Counted from the stretch's first letter, positions 1 to 8,230 are shown. The stretch is DNA of 64,000 nucleotides from Pyramidobacter porci (GCF_009695745.1 NZ_VUNH01000001.1:62001-126000), one strand, 5' to 3'. The notes: generated by a model not told the origin, from the sequence alone. Numbers and translations: made by a program.

Positions 1-921
1 TTGCGCCGGGCTCAGGGAATTTTGCTGTCCTCGGAGACGCTCAAGCTGGTGGATCGTTCCGAGGAGATCAAAGAACGTCTGCCCAAACTGTATCAGAGGA
101 TCGAAGAATACAAGAACAAGCGTATCGGCGCGCCGCAGAAGTCCTACAATCCGTTTGTGAAGACGGTGAAGGACTGCGACGAGACGATCGCCGAGGCCGA
201 GAAGGACGTCAAGCGTCTGCGCGGCGAGCTGGCGCAGATCCGCGATGCGATCACGGCGGAGCTGCGCGGCTGGGGACTGAAGCTGACGGACGCGCAGGCC
301 GACGTGCTGTTCTCGTCGGTGGTCGGCGACAGCCTGCTGCGCAACGCCGTGATCTTCGAGAACGTCAAAGGCGTCACGGCGCAGCTGACGCAGCTTATGG
401 CGCAGAACAAAGACGACACGTCCATCGCCCGCAAATATTATGGCATGTACGTGACGCTGATCGACGTGTTGCTGGACACGCAGCACGGATTCGTGAACAA
501 GATCGACGGCGAATGGCGGCCGCAGGTGAAGAAGATTTCCGAAGGCGCTGCCGCCAGCCTGAAGGAAGCCCGTGCGGCGCTGAACCGCAGCGACTTCTCG
601 GCGGATCAGAAGGCGATCTTCCGCAGCAACGCGGCCTCCAACGAAATGACGGTGAAAGCGGCCGAACAGTATCTGAAACTGCTGGACAACCAGAAGACAA
701 GCGTGCAGAACTGCATCCGCAGCATCGAACGCGACCGCGAGGTGGCGGCCAATACCTACGCGACGGTGCAGCACATCAGCGACATGAACGCGGTGATCCA
801 GTCGGGCATGCAGCTGTTCGACATGCTGGCGGCGATGCAGCTGCCGGAGCTTCAGGCTTTCGACAGCTCGGGCGTGCGCCGCGAGTTCGACGAGATCACG
901 CGCCGCCTGCAGCAAAAATAG
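1..921 (+). CDS. Helical protein of unknown function, probably 5'-truncated
   Basis: The reading frame is open from base 1 (a TTG that I do not trust as a start) to a TAG at 919-921, so the gene probably begins outside the window. The visible 306 residues are almost entirely charged helix with heptad-like spacing (E/K/R-rich stretches near residues 20-90 and 190-260), suggesting coiled coils. I see no signal peptide, membrane segment or catalytic motif, and I do not recognise the family. A hairpin terminator follows 10 bases after the stop. The next genes are on the other strand, so they give no functional hint. Confidence 0.75.
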   Translation: MRRAQGILLSSETLKLVDRSEEIKERLPKLYQRIEEYKNKRIGAPQKSYNPFVKTVKDCDETIAEAEKDVKRLRGELAQIRDAITAELRGWGLKLTDAQADVLFSSVVGDSLLRNAVIFENVKGVTAQLTQLMAQNKDDTSIARKYYGMYVTLIDVLLDTQHGFVNKIDGEWRPQVKKISEGAAASLKEARAALNRSDFSADQKAIFRSNAASNEMTVKAAEQYLKLLDNQKTSVQNCIRSIERDREVAANTYATVQHISDMNAVIQSGMQLFDMLAAMQLPELQAFDSSGVRREFDEITRRLQQK

Positions 922-931
922 CTTCGCAGAG

Positions 932-976
932 AAAACGGGGCCGGTTCCCATCAGGGGGAGTCCGGTCCCGTTTTTT
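932..976. terminator. Bidirectional terminator between convergent genes
   Basis: A stem of about 11 bp (934-944 pairing with 962-972, one G-U) is preceded by AAAA and followed by TTTTTT. It sits between the stop codons of the flanking convergent genes. Confidence 0.8.
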
Positions 977-982
977 GTGCGG

Positions 983-1450
983 TCATTGTTTTTCGGCGAT
1001 CTTTTTCCAACGCTGGTTCAGCTCGTTGCCGATCGCGAGATAATCGGTCTCTTTTTGCTGAAGCTCTTCGAGGTCCTTTTTGTAGCGCTCTTTCCAATAC
1101 CGAGACCGTTTGTCCGCCTGGGCGGCGGTCATGGAACCGCAGAATTCAATGAAGAAGGTCATGGCGGTCTGCAGGCTGCGCAGATAGGGGCGCATGGTCA
1201 TGAAGAACTCGTGCAGCGGATCTCCGGCCTCGAGCTTGAGTTCGCGCACTTCGTCAAGCATGGACTGCGCCTCTGTTCTCAGCGCGCCGGCTTTCGCCGC
1301 CGCCGCCGCGGGATCGACGCGCTTCAACCCCAGCGCTTTCAGAAACGAGAATTTGAAGATGCTGTTCTGCACCTCGATGTAGCCGCGCACCACAGCGTTT
1401 ACACGCTGTCCGAAGATGACGGCGTTTTCTTTTGTCAGCGCGAAGGACAC
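983..1450 (-). CDS. Hypothetical protein, 155 aa
   Basis: This is the last gene of a minus-strand operon. It starts with GTG two bases after the stop of the preceding gene, so expression is probably coupled. The protein is mostly alpha-helical, with an alanine-rich stretch near residues 48-56 and a charged C-terminal helix with many K/E/W residues. There is no signal peptide, no clear membrane span and no motif I recognise. The ribosome-binding site is weak (GGGAAG), which fits translational coupling. It may work with the membrane-anchored protein just upstream, but that rests only on adjacency. Confidence 0.65.
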   Translation of the reverse strand: MSFALTKENAVIFGQRVNAVVRGYIEVQNSIFKFSFLKALGLKRVDPAAAAAKAGALRTEAQSMLDEVRELKLEAGDPLHEFFMTMRPYLRSLQTAMTFFIEFCGSMTAAQADKRSRYWKERYKKDLEELQQKETDYLAIGNELNQRWKKIAEKQ

Positions 1451-1452
1451 GG

Positions 1453-1875
1453 CTACTTCCCGCTTTCCGCCAGGGAGACGATGAAGTCCGTCAGCTGCGC
1501 TTCCAGCGTCTCGTAAGCGGTCCGGGCGCCCGGGGACAGCTGCGTGGAATGCGGCGGCATGGCGAGCAGCTCTTTTTTCAGGTTCTCGACGTTGGCGCCG
1601 ATTTTTTCCGTCAGGATGGCAACGGCCCGCTCATGGCCGCTGGCAGCGGCTTGCTCGCGTCCCTTTTCAACGAGCGCCTGGCCGAGGGAGACGGACCTCA
1701 TCACCGAAGCGGCCAACGATTTGTCCAGCCGCGAGACGCTCTTGAGCAGGTCGCGCCCGGGATTGGAGACGAGATAGGGAGAGAGGGCGAACACGCCGCA
1801 GAGCAGCAGGGCTATCGAAACGAGGAATCGCTTTTTTCTGAGATCGAGTTTCACGTTCAGCACGCTCCTTTTCAT
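1453..1875 (-). CDS. Membrane-anchored hypothetical protein, 140 aa
   Basis: A short basic N-terminus (residues 1-17) is followed by one hydrophobic segment at about residues 18-36, then a soluble, mostly helical domain of about 100 residues. This looks like a single-pass inner-membrane protein with its domain in the periplasm. There is no lipobox. The ATG lies 15 bases after the stop of the ProRS-like gene and 2 bases before the next gene, so it belongs to the same operon. The family is not recognised. The opposite-strand frames here are shadows. Confidence 0.7.
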   Translation of the reverse strand: MKRSVLNVKLDLRKKRFLVSIALLLCGVFALSPYLVSNPGRDLLKSVSRLDKSLAASVMRSVSLGQALVEKGREQAAASGHERAVAILTEKIGANVENLKKELLAMPPHSTQLSPGARTAYETLEAQLTDFIVSLAESGK

Positions 1876-1890
1876 GACGCTTTCATTGTA

Positions 1891-3423
1891 TCACGTCCGG
1901 AACGGACGGCGCTCCGTGGCCGAAAAAGTTTCCTGCTGCGCGGCAAACTGTGCGGGCGAGAGCGTTTCGGTGCGGCCGTTTCGCGTTACGTCGAACAGCC
2001 AGCCGCCTTCGCCCTTTTTGAGGCAGACGGTCTGCGGCGCGCGGATCGCCGCGGCCTCGGCCTGGCGATTTTCGAACGCGCCGCTGCGGTCGTCGCCGAC
2101 GACGCGGAATCCGGAGCTTTCGAGCGCGTCGATCAGCGGCGCGAGCGCGTCCGGCGTTTTGTCGCCTTCCCAGTAAACGTAGACGTCGAACGGGGCGATC
2201 TTGTCGGGCCAGCGTTCGGCGTATTCGCTCACGGCCGAAAGCAGCGCCGTCAGGTCGATCTCGGCGCTCCACGCGGGGACGCGGGTTTTTCCGGAACCGT
2301 TGAAAAAGGTCAGCGACGGTTCGGCAAGGCAGGCCGGGTCCACGGGGCGGAAGACGGCGACGGAGCGCAGTTCGCTCTTTTTCAGCGCCGCGCCGCAATT
2401 GGGGCAACGGTCGCCCGCCTGGAGCAGCGTCACGTCGGCGACGAAATCGGTCTTGAAATCGCGGCCCCAGCAGGCCCCCATTTTATGAAAGCCGGGCTTG
2501 TTGGCGCCGACGACGGCGTTTTTGACGCCGACGGCGCTGGAATCGGCAAGCAGCGTCACCGGGGCGGGCAGCCCCACGGGGCCCATATAGCCGGCCGAAT
2601 CGCCCATGACGGCGGCCAGTTCGGCCGGTTCGGCGGGGCGGACGGACGCGCCCTGGAACGCGGCGCGGACTTTTTCCAGACAGACGTGGCGGTCGGCGCG
2701 CAGGATCACGGCGGCCAGGCCGCGCCCCTCGACGGCGTAGAACATGCACTTGACGACCTGCGACGGCGCGATCTTGAGATATCCGCACAGTTTCTCGACG
2801 GTGGAGCAGTCCGGCGTGGCCACTTCGCGCAGCTCTTCCGGCGCGGCGTCCGACGCCTCTTCGCCGAAGCGGCAGGGGCTGTCGAAGGCGGCCGTCCAGC
2901 CGCAGTCGGGACAGGCCAGCCCTTCTTCGCCGCGGAGCGGCGCTTCGGAACGGCACAACAGATCGACGCGATGCCCCGCGGGCGTCAGACGATCGACGCG
3001 GCGCACGCGAGCCCCCAGCGAGCAGACGGCGCTGCCGACGGTGCGCAGCGCGTCGTTGGCCATTTCGAGCGAGGCTTCGAAATCGCCGTGCAGTCCCAGC
3101 AGGCGGAGTTTGTCTCCGCGGCGCTCGGCGAAGAGCACCGGCAGGTCGCCGGCGCGTTTGATCAGGCGCACGGCGGCGTCGAGGGCGCCGCGGGCGGAAG
3201 CGCCGCAGTCGAGGCGCTGCGGGCGGAAGGCCTCGAGTCTGCGAAGCAGAAAGTCCTCGGCGCGCTGGAAGAGGATCCTCCCCTCCGGCAGCAGGATCAG
3301 CGTTTCGTCGTTGGGGTTCCAGAGGCCGTAACCGCCCTGCGCGATTTTGGCCAGGCCGGGATCGCGCAGTTTCGAGGAGCGCCCGCTCGAGACGGGCATC
3401 AGCAGTTCGCTCATCCATTTCAT
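1891..3423 (-). CDS. ProRS-like protein with intact-looking editing domain but no catalytic motifs
   Basis: The 510 residues align end to end with bacterial prolyl-tRNA synthetase (usually about 570). The N-terminal part is shortened and lacks the motif-2 region. In place of motif 3 (GxYGIGxxR in true ProRS) there is an unrelated stretch near residues 383-395. The YbaK/INS editing domain (about 195-330) looks preserved: K225, G281 and H313 match the spacing of residues that known ProRS editing domains need. CPxC pairs occur at 171-174 and 340-343. I infer a paralogue that cannot charge tRNA but might clear misacylated Ala-tRNA(Pro) or bind tRNA. It is the second gene of the xth operon, with GGGAGA 8 bases before the ATG. 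A degenerating housekeeping copy is less likely, because the frame is intact. Confidence 0.72.
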   Translation of the reverse strand: MKWMSELLMPVSSGRSSKLRDPGLAKIAQGGYGLWNPNDETLILLPEGRILFQRAEDFLLRRLEAFRPQRLDCGASARGALDAAVRLIKRAGDLPVLFAERRGDKLRLLGLHGDFEASLEMANDALRTVGSAVCSLGARVRRVDRLTPAGHRVDLLCRSEAPLRGEEGLACPDCGWTAAFDSPCRFGEEASDAAPEELREVATPDCSTVEKLCGYLKIAPSQVVKCMFYAVEGRGLAAVILRADRHVCLEKVRAAFQGASVRPAEPAELAAVMGDSAGYMGPVGLPAPVTLLADSSAVGVKNAVVGANKPGFHKMGACWGRDFKTDFVADVTLLQAGDRCPNCGAALKKSELRSVAVFRPVDPACLAEPSLTFFNGSGKTRVPAWSAEIDLTALLSAVSEYAERWPDKIAPFDVYVYWEGDKTPDALAPLIDALESSGFRVVGDDRSGAFENRQAEAAAIRAPQTVCLKKGEGGWLFDVTRNGRTETLSPAQFAAQQETFSATERRPFRT

Positions 3424-3439
3424 GGCGTTCTCCCTGCCC

Positions 3440-4210
3440 TCAGTCGGCGAAATCGGCCAGCATGGGCGTGTGGTCCGAGGGCTTTTCCCAGCCGCGCGGC
3501 TCCGCGTCGATCCAGCAGGCCAGGCTTTGTTTCGCCAGCGAGGGGGTGGCGAGCATGTGGTCGATGCGCCAGCCGATGCGGCGTTCCAGCGCGTTTTTGA
3601 CGCGGTAATCGAAAAACGAGTACAGCTCCTCGCCGGGGTGGTGGACGCGCAGCAGATCGATGACCAGCGGCGCGCAGAGCTGCGCGAAGAGATCGCGCAG
3701 CTCCTTGACGAAGCAGACGTGTTCCTTTTTGTTGGCGGGATTGGTCACGTCCAGCTCGGTCGGGGCCACGTTGAGGTCGCCGGTCCAGAGCAGCTTTTCG
3801 TCCTTGCGCGCGGCGATCAGGGCGGCGGTGCGGCGCAGGAATTCCTTTTTGGCCTCGTAGTCGGGGTGGGTGATCTCCTTGCCCTGCGGCACGTAGGTAT
3901 CGAGGATCCAGATGTCGCCGAAGCGCGCGGCGATCAGGCGCGTGTCCCAGAGCGGCGACGCGCCGTCGGCGAAGCCGTGGATCACTTCGTCAGGCTCTTG
4001 TTTCGAGAGGATGGCGACGCCGTTGTAGGATTTCTCGCCGCGGAAGGCGGCGCGGTAGCCGAGTTTTTCCACGTCGGCGAGGGGGAACTCCTGATCCTGC
4101 ACTTTCGTCTCCTGCAGGGCCAGCACGTCCACGCCCGCGCCGGGCAGCCAGCGTTCGAGGATCGGCAGGCGGCTGCGCAGCGAATTTACGTTAAAAGTAG
4201 CGACTCTCAT
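3440..4210 (-). CDS. xth: Exodeoxyribonuclease III (AP endonuclease)
   Basis: A 256-residue exonuclease III. Seen: FNVNSLR at 6-12 (metal-binding N7), LQETK with catalytic E34, the TYVPQG segment, WTGDLNVAP (catalytic D and N) and C-terminal SDHTPM (catalytic histidine). These are the EEP-family active-site residues. The enzyme cleaves DNA 5' of abasic sites and has 3' exonuclease activity in base-excision repair. A longer frame upstream is open, but the start used here has GGAGG 7 bases before the ATG and begins exactly at the conserved MRVATFN. It leads a minus-strand operon with the ProRS-like gene 16 bases downstream. Confidence 0.95.
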   Translation of the reverse strand: MRVATFNVNSLRSRLPILERWLPGAGVDVLALQETKVQDQEFPLADVEKLGYRAAFRGEKSYNGVAILSKQEPDEVIHGFADGASPLWDTRLIAARFGDIWILDTYVPQGKEITHPDYEAKKEFLRRTAALIAARKDEKLLWTGDLNVAPTELDVTNPANKKEHVCFVKELRDLFAQLCAPLVIDLLRVHHPGEELYSFFDYRVKNALERRIGWRIDHMLATPSLAKQSLACWIDAEPRGWEKPSDHTPMLADFAD

Positions 4211-4305
4211 GACACGACCTCCGCAAAAATGTGTGTGCTGAAAAAACGCGCGGCGGAACGCGCCGCCGCCGAAAAACGACTCAAGTCTTTTTTTTCGCGC
4301 GGTTT

Positions 4306-4317
4306 CGATTATAATCG
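4306..4317. promoter_or_regulatory. Palindromic -10 box shared by divergent genes
   Basis: The 12-base palindrome CGATTATAATCG contains TATAAT on both strands and lies between the divergent xth operon and the hypothetical gene at 4356. I see no convincing -35 box on either strand, so the promoter call is tentative. Confidence 0.4.
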
Positions 4318-4355
4318 TTGAAGCAACGTCGAACTTCGCGGAAAACAGGGCTTGT

Positions 4356-5012
4356 TTGTTCCTCATTATACCCGATAGGGCGGTGAAAAGAGTGATTCGT
4401 CCCGAATTTTTCGAGCGGCGCGACCTGACGCCGCTACAGCGCAGCTTCCTGGAATTTCTCAAGGCGTTCCTTTTCATGGTGGAGAGCGCGGCCGGTTCCT
4501 TCGAGGAAAACCAGCCCTCCAATTCGCTGCAGACGGCCCATCAGGCCGAAGTGCTCGACGAACTGGCGCTGAACTGTCTCGATCGCTGCGAGCCGCGCGA
4601 TCGCCGTTCCGTCAGGGAAACGCTGGAGATGGTCGCTTTGATGCGGCGCAGTGCGGCGGCGCTGAAGAAACTCTGCACGGCCGCCGCGGCGCCGCTGACC
4701 GGCCTGGATGAGAGCCGCGCCTTTCTTGGCTCGCTGTGCCGCTGCGTGGCCGATCGGATCGACTGGTCCCACAAGCGCCAGCTGCTCGGCTCCCAGCACC
4801 GCGGCGCCGAAGAAGAGGATCTGGAACTGTCGCTGTCGGAGCTGCCTTCCACGCTGGCGGGCGAGCGGCGCATCGAACGCGTGGAGGCGCTGCTCGATTT
4901 CCGCGACGCGCTGCTGGCGGCGCGGGAACTCTTCGAGGCGGTCGGCGACATCCGCCGCACGACCGACGAGCTGTTTCCGGTCAACGAGGAAAAGTACTGG
5001 CGCAGAAGCTGA
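4356..5012 (+). CDS. Hypothetical helical protein, about 210-218 aa
   Basis: A soluble, cysteine-containing, largely helical protein with no signal peptide or membrane span and no motif I recognise. The longest frame starts at TTG 4356. A GTG at 4383, nine codons in, is equally possible because neither has a strong ribosome-binding site. It is transcribed divergently from the xth operon, apparently as a single gene, and followed by a complex hairpin. Composition is GC-rich like the neighbouring housekeeping genes, so it is probably native. Confidence 0.6.
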   Translation: MFLIIPDRAVKRVIRPEFFERRDLTPLQRSFLEFLKAFLFMVESAAGSFEENQPSNSLQTAHQAEVLDELALNCLDRCEPRDRRSVRETLEMVALMRRSAAALKKLCTAAAAPLTGLDESRAFLGSLCRCVADRIDWSHKRQLLGSQHRGAEEEDLELSLSELPSTLAGERRIERVEALLDFRDALLAARELFEAVGDIRRTTDELFPVNEEKYWRRS

Positions 5013-5037
5013 GTCCGCGTCAAAGAAAATACATAAT

Positions 5038-5102
5038 AAAAAACGGCGGAGACCGAGCATCCGTTTTTCATCGGTTCTCTTGCTGCTTATATGCCGTTTT
5101 TT
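5038..5102. terminator. Nested hairpin with A and T tracts
   Basis: AAAAAACGGC (5038-5047) pairs perfectly with GCCGTTTTTT (5093-5102). A smaller imperfect stem (about 5050-5056 with 5071-5079) lies inside. The outer arms give a U-tract on either strand. It is probably the terminator of the gene ending at 5012, but the 45-base interior is larger than usual. Confidence 0.55.
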
Positions 5103-5200
5103 ATGAGAAACGCCTTTTCGTGGACTGAGAGTCCTGTGTGGTTATGGTTATGCATCGAGTCCTGGCGGCCAAGAAAGCGACAGCATAAGGAGCAAAGGAA

Positions 5201-5950
5201 ATGGGCGGAGACTATGTGAATCTGACAGTCGGCAACCTTGACGCGGAGCACGTGTGCTGCGCAATTGCGGATAAGAAATATCAGGGCGGCGTGGCAGCCA
5301 AAAAACAATGGCTTAAGGAACGTATCCGGGAAGGGCATGTCTTTCGTAAACTCAATGAACGGGGAAAGGTGTTTATCGAGTACGCGCCCTTGGAATCATC
5401 ATGGGTTCCCGTGTGCGGCGAAAACTATATATATGTCTATTGCCTGTGGGTGGCCGGCTCATTCAAAGGCAAAGGGCACGCGCGGGATCTCATCGAGTAC
5501 TGCATCGCTGACGCAAAGGAAAAGGGGAGATCCGGCGTATGCGCTCTGAGCTCAAAAAAGAAGAAGCCCTTTTTGTCCGAAAAAAAATTCCTGCTCAAGT
5601 ATGGTTTCGAGGTAGCGGATACCGCCGGAGATGATTACGAGCTGTTGGCTTTGTCGTTTGACGGGCGGAAACCCCGCTTTTCTGAAAGTGCGAAAGCGAT
5701 GAGGACCAACGACAGAGCGCTGACAATCTACTATGGGGTGCAGTGTCCGTATATTCCGAACTGCGTTGAGCAAGTGCGGATGTATTGTGATAAGAACCGC
5801 ATCCCGCTGAATTTGGTCGCAGTCGACACTTTGGAAAAAGCCAAAAGAGTCCCATGTATTTTCAATAACTATGCGGTTTTTTACAACGGCGCTTTTCAAA
5901 CGACACATTTATTGAACGAAACGTTTTTGAAGAAGATGCTCCATTTATAG
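5201..5950 (+). CDS. GNAT-family N-acetyltransferase, YoaP type
   Basis: The 249 residues hold an N-terminal GNAT acetyltransferase domain (about 1-150, acetyl-CoA loop near FKGKGHA at about 90) and a C-terminal domain resembling the YoaP extension (about 170-249; YYGVQCPYIP and a thioredoxin-like pattern). It would transfer an acetyl group from acetyl-CoA to an unknown amine; a peptide or drug substrate is possible. A good AAGGAG precedes the ATG. The gene is visibly lower in GC and richer in lysine and tyrosine codons than its neighbours, and it sits alone between hairpins. This suggests acquisition by transfer, commonly seen for this family among Firmicutes. Confidence 0.82.
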   Translation: MGGDYVNLTVGNLDAEHVCCAIADKKYQGGVAAKKQWLKERIREGHVFRKLNERGKVFIEYAPLESSWVPVCGENYIYVYCLWVAGSFKGKGHARDLIEYCIADAKEKGRSGVCALSSKKKKPFLSEKKFLLKYGFEVADTAGDDYELLALSFDGRKPRFSESAKAMRTNDRALTIYYGVQCPYIPNCVEQVRMYCDKNRIPLNLVAVDTLEKAKRVPCIFNNYAVFYNGAFQTTHLLNETFLKKMLHL

Positions 5951-6015
5951 GCGGGCGACTTCTCGGTACAGTTAAAGCTGACCGTCTTCACGGGCGGTAT
6001 CGGGATTTAGGAACT

Positions 6016-6035
6016 GTTCCGCGTGGAACGTTTTT
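6016..6035 (+). terminator. Terminator of the acetyltransferase gene
   Basis: GTTCC-GCGT-GGAAC (6016-6029) is followed by GTTTTT. It lies 66 bases after the stop. The stem is short, so it is probably a modest terminator. Confidence 0.6.
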
Positions 6036-6065
6036 GGGAACGAGCGGCGGAGCGCTGCCGCGGCA

Positions 6066-7298
6066 TTATTTCCTTTCGAGCACCAGCCGGGCGAGCGCTT
6101 CGGCCAAGCGCTCGTTCACCCACCGACCGCGCGCCTGCGGCGGCAGATCGGCGGGGAACGCCAGACGGGCGCGTTCTTTGTCGAGGACGGCGGCGTATTG
6201 GTCGTAACGCCGCAGAAAGTCGGGCAGCGCGCCGTGATCGGCGCGAATCACGGCGGCGACTTCCGCCGCGTCGAAACCGCCGCGCCGCATCTCCCCGATG
6301 ACCGCCACGATAGCGCCGAGGCGGCGCAGGCGGGGGAGCCGCATGTGATTGGCGATCATAAAGCGGGCGAAACGATACCACGGTCGCGGCAGCGTCATGC
6401 GGCCGTTGAACCGTTCCAGCGCGGCCAGCCCCCGTTCCTCGTGGCCGACGTGGTGCGGCCACTTCTCCCGCGGCGTCAGCCCTTTGCCGAGGTCGTGGAC
6501 GAGGGCGGCGAAGCGCGTCGCCTCTTTCGGCGTCAGCGCGGCCGTGCGGCGCAGGACCGCCATCGTGTGCGCGAAGGCGTCGAGCCCGCGGTGGGAGAGC
6601 GCCGGCTGCTGCACGCCGATCAGCGCCGCCAGCTCGGGAAAAACGGCGTCGAGAATCCCGGCGTCGCGCAGCGCGGTGAAAAAAAGTTCCGGCCGCGGGG
6701 AAGCGAGCGCCTTGCGCATCTCGGCGAAAACGCGCTCGGCCGGTTCCCGCGCCAGTTCGCCGCGGCAGGCGGACATCAGTTCGACCGTGCCGGGGGCGAT
6801 GGAAAATCCAAGCTGGGCGGCCTGACGGGCGGCGCGCAGCGCGCGGACGGGATCGTCGCGGAAATGTTCCGACGTGGCGCGGATGATTTTGTTCTCGATG
6901 TCACCGCGCCCGCCGAACGGGTCGACCAGCTCGCCGCCGGGCAGGCGGACGGCCATGCTGTTCATGCGCGTGTCGCGGCGGTACAGGTCTTCTTCGATGG
7001 TCGTATCGGGGCTGAAGCGCGCTTCGAAACCGCGATAGCCCGTCCCGGCCTTGCGCTCGGTGCGCGCCAGCGCCACTTCGCTGAGTCGGCCGCCGACTTC
7101 CAGCAGGTAAACGGGAAACTGCCGCCCCACGGAGCGGACTTGGAATTCGCGCTCGAGCGTTTGCGCGTTGAGGCCGCAGACGACATAATCCTTGTCCTCG
7201 GACGGGCGTCCGATGAGGCGGTCGCGCACCCAGCCGCCGACCACGTAGAGCTGGCCGCCGAGCGCAGCGACGCGCCCGGCGAATTCGCTTTCATTCAT
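6066..7298 (-). CDS. cca: CCA-adding tRNA nucleotidyltransferase with HD domain
   Basis: A 410-residue class II nucleotidyltransferase of the Escherichia coli layout (412 aa there). Seen: GGWVRD at 21-26, the metal-binding DxD at D35/D37 (EDKDYVV), an RRDTRMNSMA segment, a conserved DDPVRALRAARQAAQLGF helix region, and an HD phosphohydrolase motif (HDLGKG) near residue 255. The enzyme builds or repairs the 3' CCA end of tRNAs; in E. coli the HD domain adds phosphatase and phosphodiesterase activity. It is a single minus-strand gene, divergent from the binding-protein gene at 7459. Confidence 0.94.
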   Translation of the reverse strand: MNESEFAGRVAALGGQLYVVGGWVRDRLIGRPSEDKDYVVCGLNAQTLEREFQVRSVGRQFPVYLLEVGGRLSEVALARTERKAGTGYRGFEARFSPDTTIEEDLYRRDTRMNSMAVRLPGGELVDPFGGRGDIENKIIRATSEHFRDDPVRALRAARQAAQLGFSIAPGTVELMSACRGELAREPAERVFAEMRKALASPRPELFFTALRDAGILDAVFPELAALIGVQQPALSHRGLDAFAHTMAVLRRTAALTPKEATRFAALVHDLGKGLTPREKWPHHVGHEERGLAALERFNGRMTLPRPWYRFARFMIANHMRLPRLRRLGAIVAVIGEMRRGGFDAAEVAAVIRADHGALPDFLRRYDQYAAVLDKERARLAFPADLPPQARGRWVNERLAEALARLVLERK

Positions 7299-7366
7299 GC
7301 ACAGTCACCTCGTTTCTGCGGAGAAATCGAATTGCCGAAAACAATAAACTATTTTTTAATTCAAAC

Positions 7367-7395
7367 TTGACAGATGAACTGAATAGTAATAATAT
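7367..7395 (+). promoter_or_regulatory. Strong sigma-70 promoter for the amino-acid-binding protein
   Basis: TTGACA (7367-7372), a 17-base spacer and TATAAT-like TAATAT (7390-7395), in an AT-rich stretch 63 bases before the start codon. This is one of the best promoters in the window. Confidence 0.85.
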
Positions 7396-7458
7396 ACGTC
7401 GCAAGGACGAAACCGGTCCGTAAAAAATCCGCACATCATTTCAGGAGGTCGTTTTAAA

Positions 7459-8208
7459 ATGTTCAAACGCATCGCCGCACTTTCCGCTCTGTTTGCTTTG
7501 GCCGCAAGCGCCGCTTTCGCGGCTTCGGCCCTGGACAAGGACACGCTGGTCGCCGCGACCGAAAGCACCTACCCTCCCTACGAGTCGCGCAACGAAAAGG
7601 GCGAGCTGGTCGGCTTCGACATCGAGCTGACCGAGACGGTCGCCAAAAAACTGGGAAAAAAGGTCGAATGGCTCGACATGCCCTTCGATTCGCTGATCCC
7701 GGCGCTGATGTCGGGCAAGGTCGATCTGGTCGCCGCCGGCATGTCGGCGACGCCGGAGCGCGCCAAGCGCGTCAACTTCTCGGCGCCGTACGAGATCTCT
7801 TTCAGCGCTTTCGTCACGGGAGTCGAGAATCCTCCCAAGGACACTGACGAGCTGGCCGGCAAGGTCGTGGCGGTGCAGATCGGCACGGTGCAGGAAAATT
7901 TCGCGCGCAGCCTCGGCAACGTGGAAGTGAAAACGTTCCAGAAATTCGACGACTGCGTGCGCGAGGTCGTGCTCGGCCGCGCCGCCGCGACGCTGATGGA
8001 CATCCCCGTGGCGAAGCAGTACGTGCAGGCCAAGGATTTTGCCGGCAAGGTCACGGTCGCGTTCAACAAACAGATCACCGGCGCCGACAAGGCCATCGCC
8101 ATGCCCAAGCAGGACGAAGCGCTGACCGCCGCGGTCAACGGCGTCATCGAGGAAATGGACAAGAGCGGCGAGCTGGCGGCTCTGCGCGATAAGTGGTTCA
8201 AAGAGTAA
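7459..8208 (+). CDS. Polar amino-acid ABC transporter substrate-binding protein (orphan)
   Basis: A 249-residue family-3 periplasmic solute-binding protein. The signal peptide is about residues 1-21 (basic start, hydrophobic core, AFA cleavage). The mature part shows the family pattern: TYPPYE, GFDIELTETVAKKLG, FDSLIPALMSGKVDLVAAGMS and a C-terminal DKWF. It should capture an amino acid in the periplasm for an inner-membrane permease. No permease or ATPase lies beside it, so the partner must be elsewhere or shared. GGAGG precedes the ATG, and the gene has its own strong promoter and terminator, consistent with high expression. Confidence 0.92.
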   Translation: MFKRIAALSALFALAASAAFAASALDKDTLVAATESTYPPYESRNEKGELVGFDIELTETVAKKLGKKVEWLDMPFDSLIPALMSGKVDLVAAGMSATPERAKRVNFSAPYEISFSAFVTGVENPPKDTDELAGKVVAVQIGTVQENFARSLGNVEVKTFQKFDDCVREVVLGRAAATLMDIPVAKQYVQAKDFAGKVTVAFNKQITGADKAIAMPKQDEALTAAVNGVIEEMDKSGELAALRDKWFKE

Positions 8209-8230
8209 CGCTCATCGATCCTTTGAGAAA

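Noticed and set aside
1432-3600. 722-codon open frame on the plus strand opposite the ProRS-like gene
   Set aside because: Its composition (R, G, A, F repeats) is the shadow of a GC-rich gene on the other strand; the minus-strand frame has domain homology and ribosome-binding sites.
3440-4522. 360-codon version of exonuclease III
   Set aside because: The extra 104 N-terminal codons lack homology and cover the divergent promoter; the ATG at 4210 has a strong ribosome-binding site.
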